Source: Symsagittifera roscoffensis (lineage: Eukaryota; Xenacoelomorpha; Acoela; Convolutidae). Taken from it: a DNA stretch of 64,000 nt. Positions 1-12,385 of the stretch are shown here, in pieces; positions within the stretch are counted from its first letter, which is position 1; each line of letters starts with the position of its first letter. The position numbers and the translations under genes are program-made. The notes beneath the pieces are model-generated. The model searched no databases. It was given only the letters and a program-made list of their open reading frames with translations, and was not told where the DNA came from. The stretch lies in assembly GCF_963678635.1 (NCBI RefSeq), contig NC_087062.1, positions 92,665,845 through 92,729,844 of the forward strand. The letters run 5' to 3'.

Positions 1-3000
1 ACTGTTCCACCATAGTCCCACACACAGAGCCTGAACAATCATTTTTACCAAATTCAGTGAAATCGAAAGGGTTGAACATTTCGTTAATTACAGACCTAAT
101 ATAACTTCTTCAGCAGTGACCTTATACACCAAAATAGGTTCCTTAAAATGTTTTAGATTACCTCGGAAAATTAAACTGGTCGACCAAAAAATCTTGGGGA
201 AAAAATTCTATTTCAAAAAACAGCCCCTTTACAAAAGTCACTGTGCACGCCACTAAACAACAGCATTATTTTGAGCCAAAAATTAACCATATTTTGATTT
301 TAGCGCAGCTACTTTTCAAATCCAGAATGACTATTTCCCGCCGTTTTCTCGTTTTTTTAGAACATGACATTGATATTGATGTTTATCTTCTCCAAAACTT
401 CATCATACCGGCAGTTGAGAATGAGCGGAATGGTTCGTTCTCGGATACACAGGATTTGAATGCGGCCACAAATCTTTCGCTGATGCTCTGACTCAGCACT
501 ATGTTGCGAGCATTCACCACTGGCGCAGACAATCTCTCCCGCAGTTCATGGTACTCCTGAAATTCACAAATGAGCATCAAATTATGTAATTTCACCAAAA
601 CGAGAACCAATATGACGATAAGGGTGTATAAAACAATTTAATCGGCGTTACGTCGTTCCAATTTCACGTGACAAAGTTACTCATTGTTTACTTCAGTTTT
701 TATTCGATCTCGATTTGATCATGAGTACAATTGATTATTTATCGGTAAGATATTAAAAAATGAACCCCATAAGAAAGTAATTCACAACATTCTTAAGTTA
801 TTTCAGTCTGGTCTCTCAATAAAACTATGAGAAACCAGAACCACTCCGAGACACCCGGTCATGGCCCTCAGCATGTCATGACCCTCAGCATGTCATGGCC
901 CTCGGCTCCCGGCCTTTCTCCGACTAAACTCTATGGCATAACCCAATTAGGAATAATCCAACCTCCTCCATACACTAAATCACACCTGTGCCCTGAGTCT
1001 GAGTTGGAAGGGGGCGATGGTACGGTTGATGCTGTGCACTTCCACCTGCACCCACTCCTCTTCTCCATAGGGGGTGTCTGTTACAAATTGCAGCTGCTGC
1101 TTCCCAACCAGCACCAGGTGGATGTCACTCTTGTGCACCTACTTACCCAATTAAAGACCAGAGAAATTATACAGAGCCACTCAGTATTGTATTAAAACAG
1201 AGGAGCAATAGGGAGTCGCGGTTCATTTAAAGTCGACTTTTTTGGGTTTCTAAGAAGCTCTTTAAATACCCTATTTTGTCTAACGCAGCGGGAGGTTTGA
1301 TTTCCAAATGTTTTCTGGTCCGGTTAAGGTCGGTCAAGTAAGACTCAGCCATCTCAAGTTTGGTGGCAATTCAACACTATTTTCCTGCTTTGTAGGGCTT
1401 GAATTGTCACATTATTTATTGTCAATCTCTGAAACTATTTAAAAAAATTACACAGAGGCGAAGTTGTACTTCGCATACACAAGTAAAAATATGACCGATA
1501 ACGCTACTGGGAAAAACTGAACGAGTAAAACTTTGAGCCTAAAAAATTTCTTAAGTGACGCAAGCCAATTATGACGCATTAGCAGAACCAGTCAATTTAA
1601 TTTTAAAAAAAAAAGAAAATTTACCAACTAACATGCCTCAATTTATAAGGCAGTCTATGGAGCAGTAATAACATGAAAAAAGTGAATGTAGTAAAAATAA
1701 AATGAAATTTTTTCTAATTTGAGATTTTTTTGTGACAATCATCCCCGCAACGCCAAATTAAGTACAAAATGATAAACTTCGCTCCTAGTAACAAATCAGT
1801 TATGGCAAATAACCTTTCTTTAACCAATTTGGAACAATTTCTTTGACGGATTAAATCTCCGCCTACGCGTTAATAGCGCGAAATAAATCGCGCGTTAATT
1901 GTCCCAAATTGACTATTTTTAAACCCCCATAACTTAAAGAATAAGGAAAAGGTTGAAAAGACACCTTGAGCAACTTTTTTGCAAGGCTTGAGAGCAACAC
2001 AATTTCACATCTGCTTCATGGCCGCTTGTAATTTTACTATCACTAGCCACCAATAAAGCAGCTGCAGTTTCTATCAAATTGCCAATGCGATGCAGGAAAA
2101 ACTCGACCAAAAAAACGTTAACTATTCTAATGTTCCGAATTTGGATCTCCTACCGGTTGATTAGGATTTCCACTTCCTCGCAATTACTCCACGGACGCTT
2201 GGAAGAAAAACTAGTTGCCCAGCTTATGCTAGATTCACATGTTTTAATATTTTGATCATATTTTGTACTGATACCGAAACGCGTAATTTTGAAAGTTTCA
2301 AAAATGGACTTAACGCAAAACATTTGTAATTTTTCTGCTTAAGTAGTGGATTAGCTGCATATTCAAAGAAAAAACTACGAATCGATCTTTCAACTGAATT
2401 CTTTATCTCAGATTTAGCTGGGTAGTTTTCGAAGAAAAAAAAATCAGAAAGATTCCAAAAAGCGATCAAAAATTGAAGAGGTTGGCTAAAATCACAAAAT
2501 TTTCTTTACTAAAGCATGGGAATAGTCTCGTATGCAGGAAATATTTCCCCACCCTGATTTTTAGATTGAATCTTTAATATCGGCTTTACCTAGTAGCTTT
2601 CGAGAACAGTGATGAAACTTCTTTTAAAAAAAACGGTAAAAACTTCAAAAAATGGATTTTTTCGATGCCCATATCGGCTTTTCTACAAAACAAATAAGGC
2701 GAAACAGATTACACAGGAAAAATCTAAGCACGATGTTAGTTTGAATGAATTATCAACCTCAGAATCAGCAGGTTAGTTTTTGAAGAAAAAAAAGTTTCCA
2801 AAAAACGGGCAAAGTTTCAAAAATTGTATATTTTCTAAGGCCATATTTTTTCAAAACGCAGGGCATAGCCGCTTGCGCAGGGAAGATTCCCATACCACGT
2901 TTTTTCTTCCGGTTGAACTCTTATTCTCCGATTTGGCAGGGTAGTTTTTGAGAAAAAAATTTAAAAATTAACGAAAATGTCAAAAAATGGGCTTGTTTGA

Positions 3001-6000
3001 GGCCATAACTTTTTCTTCCAAATTTAGTGAATAGCCGCTTGAGAAGGAGAGATCCCAATGATTAGTTTTTTAGTTTAACCGTTCATCTCAGATTTAAGCA
3101 TTTGTTATTTGAGAATTTGAACAAATTCAAAATCAAATAAGTCAAAAATCGCCCTACTGAAAATTTCGAAAGCCGTAGAACGTGGTGTAAACTGAAAAGA
3201 GACTAGCAGAATATGCAGGTACACAGAATAGCAGCCAGTTTTTTCAATGGCACCATTGTTTTTGAAAATTGGTTCAGTTGCTTTTGAAAAAAAAAAAAGT
3301 TTCCAAAGGGTCGCAAAAAAACAAAAGTTAACAAATCCCATACTTTTTCATAGCACCAGTTGTTTTCAAACAGGACCTAACACCAGCCAAAAACAAACCA
3401 GCACTATATGCTATTGAACTAGCTATGCTTTAATACGCTTAAATATGATGAAAACGAAATATACTAAAAGTGCCACTTATGAGCACTAATATTTGCGACT
3501 TAGCTTGGAAAAAAAAGTGAGTTCGTAATATCACACAAGCTTCGCTTGTGTAATTACATGCAACGATAGGATATATAAATTTTCATTTCGCACCATGTGT
3601 GTTGAATAGATTGCAGTTTGTATGAGCCAATTGCGTGTGCAGTAAACTCTGCAGTTGTGAGGTCCACTGGTGAACTTGTCTCTCTCGGAGAGCATCTCTG
3701 CATTGATAGAATTGGCAACCACAGTCCAGGTCCTCCCACTGCTACTGCCACTGTTCCCTCTCCCTCTTCCAGTTCCTCTGTCTCGACTAGATCTGGCACC
3801 ATTGTTGAAACTGGAACTGCTGCCACTGACATTACCAACACTCAAAGACGATGAAGACACTGATGTAGAACCTGTAAAACCAATCAAATAGCTGATCAGA
3901 AATGAACAAAGCGCGAAAGAATTGCCAAATTTTTATGTAAATAATAGCATTTCGTTCTACTGCACGATTTACACTTGCCGTTCCTGCTCATGCTATTTCT
4001 TCTTCTGATTAACCGATTGAATTATTTCCTACAAAAGACCGTAATAGATACAGAAAACCAACAACTTTTTTGCACAATATATTTTCGCAATTATCAAACA
4101 AAAGTCGTTCTTTTAGCAAAAATAAACTATATTTTAGTTTCAGAAATTGGTTCAATTCTCCCCCTCAATTATTCTCTCCCTCAATTTCAGGTCCTCTAGC
4201 TCCTCTGCGAAACTATACGAAAAGTTAAGAAATAAGTTTATGTTGGAGAATAAATTTTTGACAAAATGAATGTTTCTCAGAATGAAAGTTATCTTGAATG
4301 AATGGAAATGGAGGTTTGCTTGTGTGTGTACCTGTGGCTTGGTGTGCGAGAGAGATAGCAAGTGTGTGGTAGGCGTGGTTTCTCACAGAGTGTCTCACAA
4401 ACCTCAGCAGTCCATAGAGGGCCACCAACACACTTGCACATACATACACAACCCAGTAGTACACTGCTGTCTCAGCTGCAACACAACACGCAAATAGATC
4501 AATCGATCAAATACATAAAAATAATAGATTGTTTACAAGCTGACTAAACTAAAAACATCAATAGCTTAATTACTATTTTTCAAACATCCAACAAACAGTA
4601 GGAAAAGTGTCCTTGAACAGAACGAAACCGAAAAAAAAACACTTACTTATTTTGGATTAAGTTGGGCTTTCAAGTTTCCTTAACATATGGGCCTTACAGC
4701 TATTTGAATTTCAAGACATTCTTTGACATTTTTTGTTAAAATAACTCATTTGAGAAAATTGGATGAACACGTAAAGTTTTCATTTCGCTGGAAAATCGGA
4801 AAACTAAAATCCACTTTCGAAACTAGAAATAAATCTCTTTTGTGCGACCTTTACACTTTTGCTGTTCGATATTAGAGTTTGCGTTCTGTTCAACAAAAGA
4901 AATTAAGTGAACTTAACGAAGTGGACCGCTTCCTGAAAAAAACAAGACCTATAAAAATGTCTTCACTACGCTCATTGACAAATATAAAAAACTTGGTAGA
5001 TCGTCTAGAAAATATTTCAGTCTGTTTTCATGAGGCTAGCGTATTCGCAAAACTTAATCAACTGCTTCGAAAAAATCATCCAAATTTTCAAATTTCAACT
5101 TCTTAGATAAGCCTCTCATCAAAAACGCGCAACCTATTAGTCGTATTAGATTCAACTAATCCGAAATACCTGATTGAAAAGAGCAGATTCAATAACCATA
5201 ACTCAATTCAATAAGGAAAAAGATCAAGTTAATCATTCTGTGCTACTTTCACTGTAGCTGTGTTCTATTGCTATGGTTCTAGAATGAGCAAAACCACAAA
5301 AAGTAACCCAGAAGCGAAGGGGAGCTAGTGAATAGAAAAAAAGGAGGGGAGCCAAAAAACATTATAAAACTATTTGACGAAAAAAAAATACCAACAAAAA
5401 ATTGCATACGTTTGCCTGAAATGATGTTCGATTTGAGAACACATACCATGAAGCACGAAGAACATCGTTAATTAAGCATTTAGATTCAATTACTGAAACT
5501 CAGCCAAAACACTTGGATCGATCCTCGTAAAGCCAAAAACGAAATTGTATTTTAAAAATTTCAAGCTATTAAATCAAAGTCCTTGCTTCGGATTATAAGC
5601 CGACATAAAATATGGATACAAATGATAGTCGAAAAATTCAAGTTTTCAAGCAAATAATGCTAGTTTTTATTTTCTGTTTTGAAACGTGTTTTTTGCCTTG
5701 TTTTAAACCATCCAAACCCTGTAATTAAGCAAGGTCAATTTCTTCCATTTTGGAAGAAAAGCTATTTTCTGGATACAAAACCTAAAGCCTGATTTCAAAA
5801 ACACTTGCTCTCGTAAATGAACCAATTCATTGGACTCACTCAAATGTTTGTAAAAATAATCTGTACAGAGGACTGCTGAGAAGTAGAAGCCTAGAGGCAG
5901 TAACGAGTGGATCAACATGTTGAGACTGTTCCTACGCATGTGGTAGCCCACGAAGTCCCGCATCTCGTTGCCCAAGTAGGATGCAAACAGGTACTCGGTG

Positions 6001-6558
6001 GAGAAACCAGCCTGTCTGACCTTAAACAGAACACACGGCTCACCTTTTCCACCTCAAACACAAGCACCCCAACACCACTCGACACCCACTACACCTTACA
6101 TAAGCCTACATTTCACGTTTTAACCAGTGGTTTTACAAGGTTGCGTACGATATGTTTAGATTATAATACTTTCTCCTCATTCCGAATGAATTTCAGTTCA
6201 ATCCGACAAGACCAATGAACCTTTTTTTACTAATAAAAATTCACAGGTGGGGCAAGCAAAAAGAAGCCAAATATACAGTGTCTTCTGCAGTTTCACAGAG
6301 ACGATTTGAGGCCACGTGAAAAGAATTTCATCGAAAAAAAAAACATTTTTTTAAAGAGGAATCCTGAAACCCTCGATTTTTTTTAAAACTTGCATAAATT
6401 TTGAATATGAGACTCAAATACAAGCATTGAATAATGAGTCTTTGCAACCTATATGCAATCATGTCCAGTTATCTTTTTACCTCATGAGGGGGCACGACAA
6501 TGAAGAAGCTGAGCAGCATATACATTCCAGAGAACAAGACAAACTGCTGGGGAAACAT
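1..6558 (-). CDS. TMEM129: TMEM129-like ER-membrane E3 ubiquitin ligase, 3' end off the window
   Basis: TMEM129 is an ER-membrane RING-type E3 ligase that acts in ER-associated degradation. Exons on the minus strand, chosen from GT-AG sites and phase: 6558-6481 (ATG start), 6011-5840, 4475-4332, 3871-3558, 1138-986, 556-409 and probably 30 to beyond base 1. Phases join without error. Matches to the known family: exon 1 codes a membrane segment ending PPHE; exon 2 carries HMRRNSLNMLIHSLLPLGF, which parallels the family's LRR..LLCHSLLPLG; exon 3 has a membrane segment starting VYYW; exon 4 has WTVVANSINAEM and then DKF; exon 6 has EYHELRERLSAPV. The catalytic RING lies outside the window. Exon 4 carries a Ser/Gly/Arg-rich insert of about 45 residues that is absent from the human protein. 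The exon 4 donor is the weakest call: GTAATT after 3558, with an alternative near 3595. About 336 residues are visible before exon 7. Confidence 0.9.
1139..3557. other. TMEM129 intron 4 with degenerate repeats
   Basis: This intron of about 2.4 kb holds no supported exon. An R2-like trace (GGCGAAG followed by CTTCGC) lies near 1456-1480. From about 2224 to 3130 a degenerate roughly 230-base unit recurs (entered separately). At 3537-3553 there is a short palindrome, CACAAGCTTCGCTTGTG. Confidence 0.6.
2224..3130. repeat. R3: degenerate direct repeat, about 3-4 units of ~230 bases
   Basis: Each unit repeats the same order of landmarks: a stretch like ATAGCCGCTTG, a GGGAAGATTCCC-like block, TTTTT, a line like CTCAGATTTAGC or CCGATTTGGCAGG, then TAGTTTTTGA(G/A) and an A-rich block ending in a CAAAAA(A)TGG-like string. 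Units start near 2400, 2640, 2880 and 3030. A related single unit sits at 7930-8215. No ORF is conserved across units, so this looks like a noncoding repeat. Confidence 0.6.
4476..5839. other. TMEM129 intron 2, containing an R1 repeat
   Basis: No exon is seen in this 1.4-kb intron. Positions about 4720-5030 match the dispersed family R1: TTCATTTCGCTGGAAAATC, then ACTTTCGAAACTAGAA, then a GTGCGACCTTTACACTTTTG-like block. A short ORF at 4879-5106 lies within this repeat and is not supported as a gene. Confidence 0.6.
4720..5030. repeat. R1 dispersed repeat, copy 1
   Basis: Shares ordered blocks with 23780-24310, 32800-33190 and 35880-36200, and with the spacers of the tandem array (for example 13325-13600). 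The blocks are a GCTGGAAAATC core, an 'ACTTTC.AACTAGAA' block, a 'TTTTCGTGACCT.TACACTT' block and 'GAG..TTTGCCTTCC'. Copies are clearly diverged from each other, so the family is old. Confidence 0.6.
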
Positions 6559-7185
6559 GGCCACTGTTTTTCTACTCCTCCTTTAATCTCAAACAAATTA
6601 AACCACACACATTTAGTCTGAAACAGCAGAAATTACACCGATTATCATTCAAAAACAAACATAACTTTCAATAAGGGACGGTATCACAATTACACTCCTA
6701 TATGAGTCTCATTGAGACAATTATTTAACAGGACAGGGAAAGAAACGGAACAGAGAAACATCAGTTCTTTTAAAAACAACACATCAAGAATCATTGCATG
6801 TCTCCAGATTGTTTATTTCCAGACCCTAAAACAAGTCTCTAAACTTTTTCCGAACGCTGATAATAATTTTATGTCAAACCTTTGATTACTCCAATTACTA
6901 GCCCGCGAATTATATTTCTTAGAATTATATATTTTAATATATATATTTTTAAGAATCTTTATCACGACTGCTAGAGCTCTAATATGATACCAAACTTGTT
7001 GATTGCTACGAGCTTTGTGAAGTGATGGCAATACTAACCTAATTCTAAAAAGCTGGGAAAGCCCAATGAAAGCAGACTGATAGCTTAAATATGTGATCTG
7101 AATGCAAAATAACAAAAGCAGTTTTCAGCAAAAACAAAACAAACAAGCAAAAATGGTTTAGAAAGACCCCACACGACTATTGACA

Positions 7186-7480
7186 CAGAGGCGAAGCGGA
7201 GCTACTTGCGATACAACACAAACATAATACTTGCGATACAACAAAAACATTAAGAAACACAAAAAACCGAAAAAAAAAATGAAATTGACAATCTTTGAAA
7301 ATGACAATCTTTGAGCACACACAAGTTAAGCTTAAAAATATGATTTAAAAAAAACAAATTTAAAGTCCCACCTTAGACCTTAAACAACAATGGAAAACAC
7401 TTGAACTTGCAACTACAATGAAATTTGTATACAGCACAACAAAAATCAGTGATGTGGCAACTAAACCGACTTCCTAATGC
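7186..7480. repeat. R2 dispersed repeat, copy 1
   Basis: Begins ACACAGAGGCGAAGCGGAGC, then ACTTGCGATACAACA (present twice), and ends with AATCAGTGATGTGGCAACTA followed by AACCGAC. The same ordered blocks occur at 39536-39930, partly at 43850-43900, and as a short piece at 47411-47465. In other copies the GCGAAGC..GCTTCGC pair can fold as a small hairpin. Confidence 0.65.
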
Positions 7481-7929
7481 TCCAGATACAAAAAAAAATG
7501 GCTAAATGGTGGCTCATAAGACCCGTTGTGAAGCTACGAAAGCTACCGGCATAGCATAGCAGTAGTTTTCAGTGCAAATATAATGTATTTTTCCAGTGCC
7601 GCTTTATATATATTTCTTATATATGAGCCAAAAATTTTAAAAAAAAATGCGCATTTTACCTGCGAGCAAATTATCCGCTCATGACTTACTTCAAAATAGG
7701 GATCTAAATACTCTTCTGCACGGTGAAAAATATTTCATATTTATTTGTATCGCGTAATTGGCTCAAGAAAGAACACCAAGAAACACAAAAGACCAAAACT
7801 GCTGTGCCAAACTGTATTAAAAGGTCATGCCCCAGACATAAAATCCTTTTGAAAAGAGAAAAAATGAGAACTTTCAGGCATGATTAAATGTCAAAAAAGA
7901 GACTGTTATGAAGTCCACAGCGATTTCCC

Positions 7930-8215
7930 AGTCAAAATTAAAGAGTTTGCGGTTATGCACAGAAAATCCCCTCCAACCATTTTTCTAAAATTCAACCCTT
8001 AATACCAGATTTGGCAGAATAGTTTTCAAAATTTCAAGAAAAGTGAAAAAATTTCATTAAAATTGCCAAAATCTCAAAAATAGCCTTTCCCTAAGACTAA
8101 TTTTTTCTACATAAATTAGGGCGTAGCCCCTTAAGAAGGGAAGGTTCCCAGCGCCAGTTTTTCAATTGAGCCCTTACTCCCATATTTGGGAGGGTAAATT
8201 ATAAAAACTTTAACA
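7930..8215. repeat. R3 single unit
   Basis: Carries the R3 landmarks: CCAGATTTGGCAGAATAGTTT, AGGGCGTAGCCCCTTAAGAAG, GGAAGGTTCCCA, then CCATATTTGGGAGGGTAAA. It is colinear with the units inside the TMEM129 intron at 2224-3130. Confidence 0.55.
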
Positions 8216-8944
8216 ACCCCCTTCCCCAATTGAGATCTTTCCATTGTTACAATTTTTTTGAATATTGTCAAGTTGTTTATGAGAAAGGAGTCTGCAAAAA
8301 AAACCACTATAATGAACAAAAAACCACATCGTATACATTTTCACAATAACATTTTTTATCAAACCGGAATTTAGTATTCAAGAATATTCAAGGTTTTTGA
8401 TTTTTACAATGGGCAAAAAACTTGACCAGCCGGTATTCGAGACGATGTGAAAATGTTAGTTCATTTTTGGCAACTATTTCTTGTCAATAAATCTGCAAAT
8501 GTCCTTTTTAACAAACTAATGCTACGGTTCCTAAGTAATCATCTAGAACTACCATCCTCAGAAGACGCACATTGAACCTACAAAATACCTAGCTGGGTTA
8601 GATAGCCTATTTCACTGATAACTCAACAACATAGCCAACAGAAAATTGGAGAAATTCAATGACAGCAAGGAAACGAAGATCGATTTTTTCTGTTTCCTCG
8701 GGTTCGCGGACTTTTTTCTAACTGTCTGTTAGCTCGTGCAACGAGTTTGTTTAAAATTAAGCTCAAAAGAAGCACAAACGGCCGTAGTAGCCAAAGATTC
8801 ATACCAAAGTCCTGACAGTCTTGATTGAGGCAGAATTGAGGAAAGTTCTATAAGAATAGTGATTCAAAAAACATGTTTTTTGCCCGATTTTCAATTCAAT
8901 CTCAAGTTGTTCAGCAAAGTAAAGAAACTGCACTTTCATCGACG

Positions 8945-9478
8945 ATGCTGACACCACTTACTGCAATAGGGTCCCTCTTGAAACATAAGAGTCCCTACGA
9001 CGATTACATTCAACGACTCACCGAAACGTCCGCCAACAGGGAGCATGTAGAGCTGCCTGCATTTCAGTTGTCGCCGTTTCGAGCAAGACGGATCCAATTG
9101 CCTTCAACAGCCAACGGTTACGTATTTCTGTTGATCACCACGAGGCAGCCACCGCTCATATTTGCTGACCAGTCTGAAAATCTTCGGCAAAGCTTATAAG
9201 ACCACAACACTTGTCAAGGTTCCGCCGAAACAGCCCTCCCTCAGCTTCAACCGTGGGGTGTCCTTCAATTCGCCACTGGTTTCTCTGATTAACCAGAAAT
9301 CAACAAATCCGAACGACAAGCCCTTCTTGCGGCAGTCCAAAACTCTATCAACATTGAACAGAGATATGAACGACATCGACCAAGTCCATCAATTTTGCCT
9401 TATTTTCAACCGCGAAGTACAAACGTTCGCTTCAGTCGTCATTGGCATTATGACCAATCAATGCGGTTCATTAATTGA
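8945..9478 (+). pseudogene. GIY-YIG-type nuclease-like relic with two in-frame stops
   Basis: One frame from ATG 8945 to TGA 9478 reads as protein except for TAA at 9197-9199 and TAA at 9290-9292. Seen: GYVFLLI (position of the GIY strand), then LIFADQSENLRQSL (position of YIG with the NLR helix), then DHNTC and PWGVLQFATGF after the first stop, then SERQALLAAVQNSI. GIY-YIG domains have this order: a GIY strand, a YIG strand, a conserved Arg helix and HN. The YIG itself is FAD here, another sign of decay. The ATG opens MLTPLTAIGSLL. GIY-YIG domains occur in Penelope-like elements and other mobile elements, so a transposon origin is inferred. Its 3' part (about 9406-9437) is echoed at 9639-9666, next to the first array copy. 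An unrelated conserved ORF is the alternative. Confidence 0.5.
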
Positions 9479-9775
9479 ACCAATTCAAGTTATTCTTTTG
9501 TAGTTCTCTTGTTTACTGGCGTCCGCGCCATTCAATGTGGCTCATTTACTCATCAACCTTTAATTTAATATATTGCTGCTGCCTTGGTTAAACTGATCCT
9601 AGACTACATTGAACGTGTTTGTTCTCTCCTAAAGATCAACCGTGAAGTGCACACGTTCCATTCAGTCGCCCAAATAATTGTTCCAAATTTCTTCTAACTG
9701 AAAGGCCCTTCTCATTTTCACAACACTCGCCTCAGCCCAATTAGCCCATTTTCTGATTGTTTTCAAAAGTTAATT

Positions 9776-10560
9776 ATTTCAGTTAAAAACATATCTGTAC
9801 TCACACCTCTTACTAAACCTAGATGAGGCTCAGCAAGCCGTTCAAGATCATTTCGAGATAGTGACGCTCACGGATATTGCTCAAGGCAATGACGCTGACG
9901 AGAAGAAAATATTGCTGACTTTTCTGCACGTGCGCCGAAGCGGCGAGCCTGTTCAATTTAAGCCTGTTAGCTGAAAACCTGCTACTGGATACCGAGGAGC
10001 CGCTTGTACCAATTGCTCAAAGCCACGTCATTGAAACTCCAGGGACAAAATTGGCTGTCTACAATTCCTTTACTTTCAAAGAATGTGTCAACGCCAAAAT
10101 CAGCGAGTATAACGATGCCCCAGGCTTTAGACTGCTGGGATGGTACAAGCCATCAAAGAACGAGGGTGACATGTGTACAGAAGCTCACTCCATCCACGTC
10201 GTTCAATTGAAGGTGAACGGCCACGAAACGGATGCGAGAAAGCATGCCGCACATGTATCGGTTAACGCTGATGGAAACACCGAATAAGAGAGACCTCAGC
10301 AAGAAAGTACCGTCCCAGCAGTCTCCCAGAAAAGTCTTCGTCAATGCGGCACTCGTGGACCCCCTTACTTCTAGAAGGTATTTAACTTGATTGTTATGTG
10401 CCACTTTGGTAAAAGGCGGTTGCTTCAACTAAAACAGGAACTTTCAAAACTTTTGTGTTGTCAGGTTCCCCTGCTTCTGTTGTCAGTGTCAGAACCCCTC
10501 TTCGCTCCTCTACTTCTTCCGTATATGATTGTGCGTGATGAAACATCTAGCCATCGACAT
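9776..10560 (+). pseudogene. Array copy 1, internal deletion
   Basis: The leader lacks the ATG (ACATATCTG in place of ACATGCCTG) and has the one-base insertion at CTCTTACTAAACC. The middle Cys block is missing: sequence jumps from ATTGAAACTCCA directly to GGGACAAAATTGGCTG near 10041. The C-terminal block is open at 10051-10287 (AVYNSFTFKECV to NADGNTE). The Ser-rich tail follows at about 10460-10545 but contains changes. Confidence 0.75.
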
Positions 10561-10638
10561 TTGTGTTAATGCTGTACTAAATCTCGTTTGTGTTAATGCT
10601 CGTTAAAAATTTCAAGCCATCGACCTTGGTTATTTATT

Positions 10639-11702
10639 TCAGTTTAAAACATGCCTGTACTCACACCTCGACTAAACCTAACGGAGGCTCAGCAAGCCGT
10701 TCAAGATCATTACGAGGTGGTGACGCTCACGGATATTGCTCAAGGCAATGACGCTGACGAGAAGAAAATATTGCTGACTTCTCTGCACGGGCGCCAAAGC
10801 GGCGAGCCTGTTCGATTTAAGCCTGTTTGCTGAAAACCTGCTACTGGATACCGAGGAGCCGCTTGTACCAATTGCTCAAAGCCACGTCATTGAAACTCCA
10901 CTCAGTTTTGACGTGGAGCACGAAACTGCAATGAAGTAATTTGCCGTAACAACAAATGACCTGAAACTTACAAGAGTTGACATTGCACCGAGTGCTTGCT
11001 GTGGTAACTTGTGTGATGGAACGTTATCGTCGCCCGGTAAAGAGAGAACCTGCTTTTGCCTAGAAAAAAAGGGACATGGCTGCAATGCCTTGCGAGTAAG
11101 AGTCTCTTGGCAAGAACCAGGTGGCCAGCGGACATCAAAGAAAATAATTGATATGCAGAGCGTTCGTGCTCTTGCAATATTTGCTTTGCAATATTTGCCA
11201 CAAAAAAAGACAAAACTGGCTGTCTACAATGCCTTTACTTTCAAAGTGTAAACGCCAAAATCAGCGAGTATAACGGTGCCCGGGCTTTATACTGCTGGGA
11301 TGGTACAAGCCATCAAAGAACGAGGGAGACATGCACACAGAAGCTCACTTCATCCACGTCGTTCAATTAAAGGTGAACGGCGACGAAACGGATGCGAGAA
11401 AGTATGCCGCACATGTATCGGTGAACGCTGAAGGAAACATCGAATAAGAGACCTCAGGAAGAAAGTACCGTCCCAGCAGTCTCCCAGACAAGTCCTCGTC
11501 AATGCGGCACTCGTGGACCCCCTGACTTCTAGAAGTTAGTCTATTTTAACTTGATTGTTATGTGTCACTTTGGTAAAAGGCAGTTGCTTCAACTGAAACG
11601 ATCTTTTGATACTTTTGTGTTGTCAGGTTCACCTGATTCTGTTGCCAGTGTCAGAACCCCTCTTCGCACCTCTAATTCTTCCGTAAATGATTGTGCGTGA
11701 TG
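10639..11702 (+). pseudogene. Array copy 2, retains start ATG
   Basis: ATG at 10651 opens a 60-codon ORF (MPVLTPRLNLTEAQQAVQDH) ending at TGA after KPVC. The next block resumes in a shifted frame (SLFAENLLLDTEEPLVP) to a stop after HETAMK, here TAA where other copies have TAG. The Cys block is at 11009-11251. The C-terminal block is shifted by a deletion near 11245. The tail reaches TGA near 11700. The unit has clearly lost coding ability. Confidence 0.75.
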
Positions 11703-12385
11703 AAACATCTAACCAGCGACATTGTGCTAATGCAGTATTAAATCTCGTATGTGTTAATGCTCGTTAAAAACTTCAAGCCATCGACTTTTGAGTTAATGCT
11801 GTATTTTGCTGAAACCTGATTGAAAAGTTATCATGTGTAGTGATTACGCCCTAATTTACTCAGGAAATTCTCTGTGTCAGCTACAAAACTCTTCATCACC
11901 GCACTTTGTGACAATTTAAATTGTTCGGAAATTTCGAGTTTCAAAAAGAAAAAAATACCTTAAAAACTCTCTGAATTTCACGAACTATTTACGATTGAAT
12001 TTTCTCATGAAACTAAGCCAATTTGAAAAAAAAACTGAATCAATAAATTAAATTTATTTTCTGCTGGAAAATCATAAATGTTCAGATTTTCCAGCAGAAC
12101 AAAACTTTACCCACTTTCAACTAGAAGTCGATCACATTTTTCGTGACCTCTACACTTAAGATAAAGGGTAGTACAGTTTGCCTTCCTTCTATCGCAGGGG
12201 TAAAAACCAAGGGTGGCAAATTTAAATTTTACAGCAACTAATCAAAAATAACTGCCATCAAAGTATAACTTGCTTAAAAATTTTTGTTCCAAATTTCTTC
12301 TAACGGACAGATTTTTCTCATTTTCACAACTCTCGCCTCAGCCCAAAAAGCCCATTTTCTGATTGTTTTCGAAAGTAATTTATTT

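Larger units (their letters stand above)
6559..8944. other. Intergenic DNA between TMEM129 and the GIY-YIG relic
   Basis: Nothing with gene-like coding was found. It contains an R2 copy at about 7186-7480 and an R3 unit at about 7930-8215. The rest is AT-rich with no recognisable structure. Short ORFs here (6813-7115, 8131-8319, minus) show no family features. Confidence 0.6.

Noticed and set aside
827-1195. Plus-strand ORF of 122 codons
   Set aside because: It is the antisense of TMEM129 exon 5, whose minus-strand frame matches the family and has fitting splice sites.
3554-3891. Overlapping ORFs in other frames at TMEM129 exon 4
   Set aside because: Only the frame containing WTVVANSINAEM matches TMEM129; the others are shadows of its low-complexity part.
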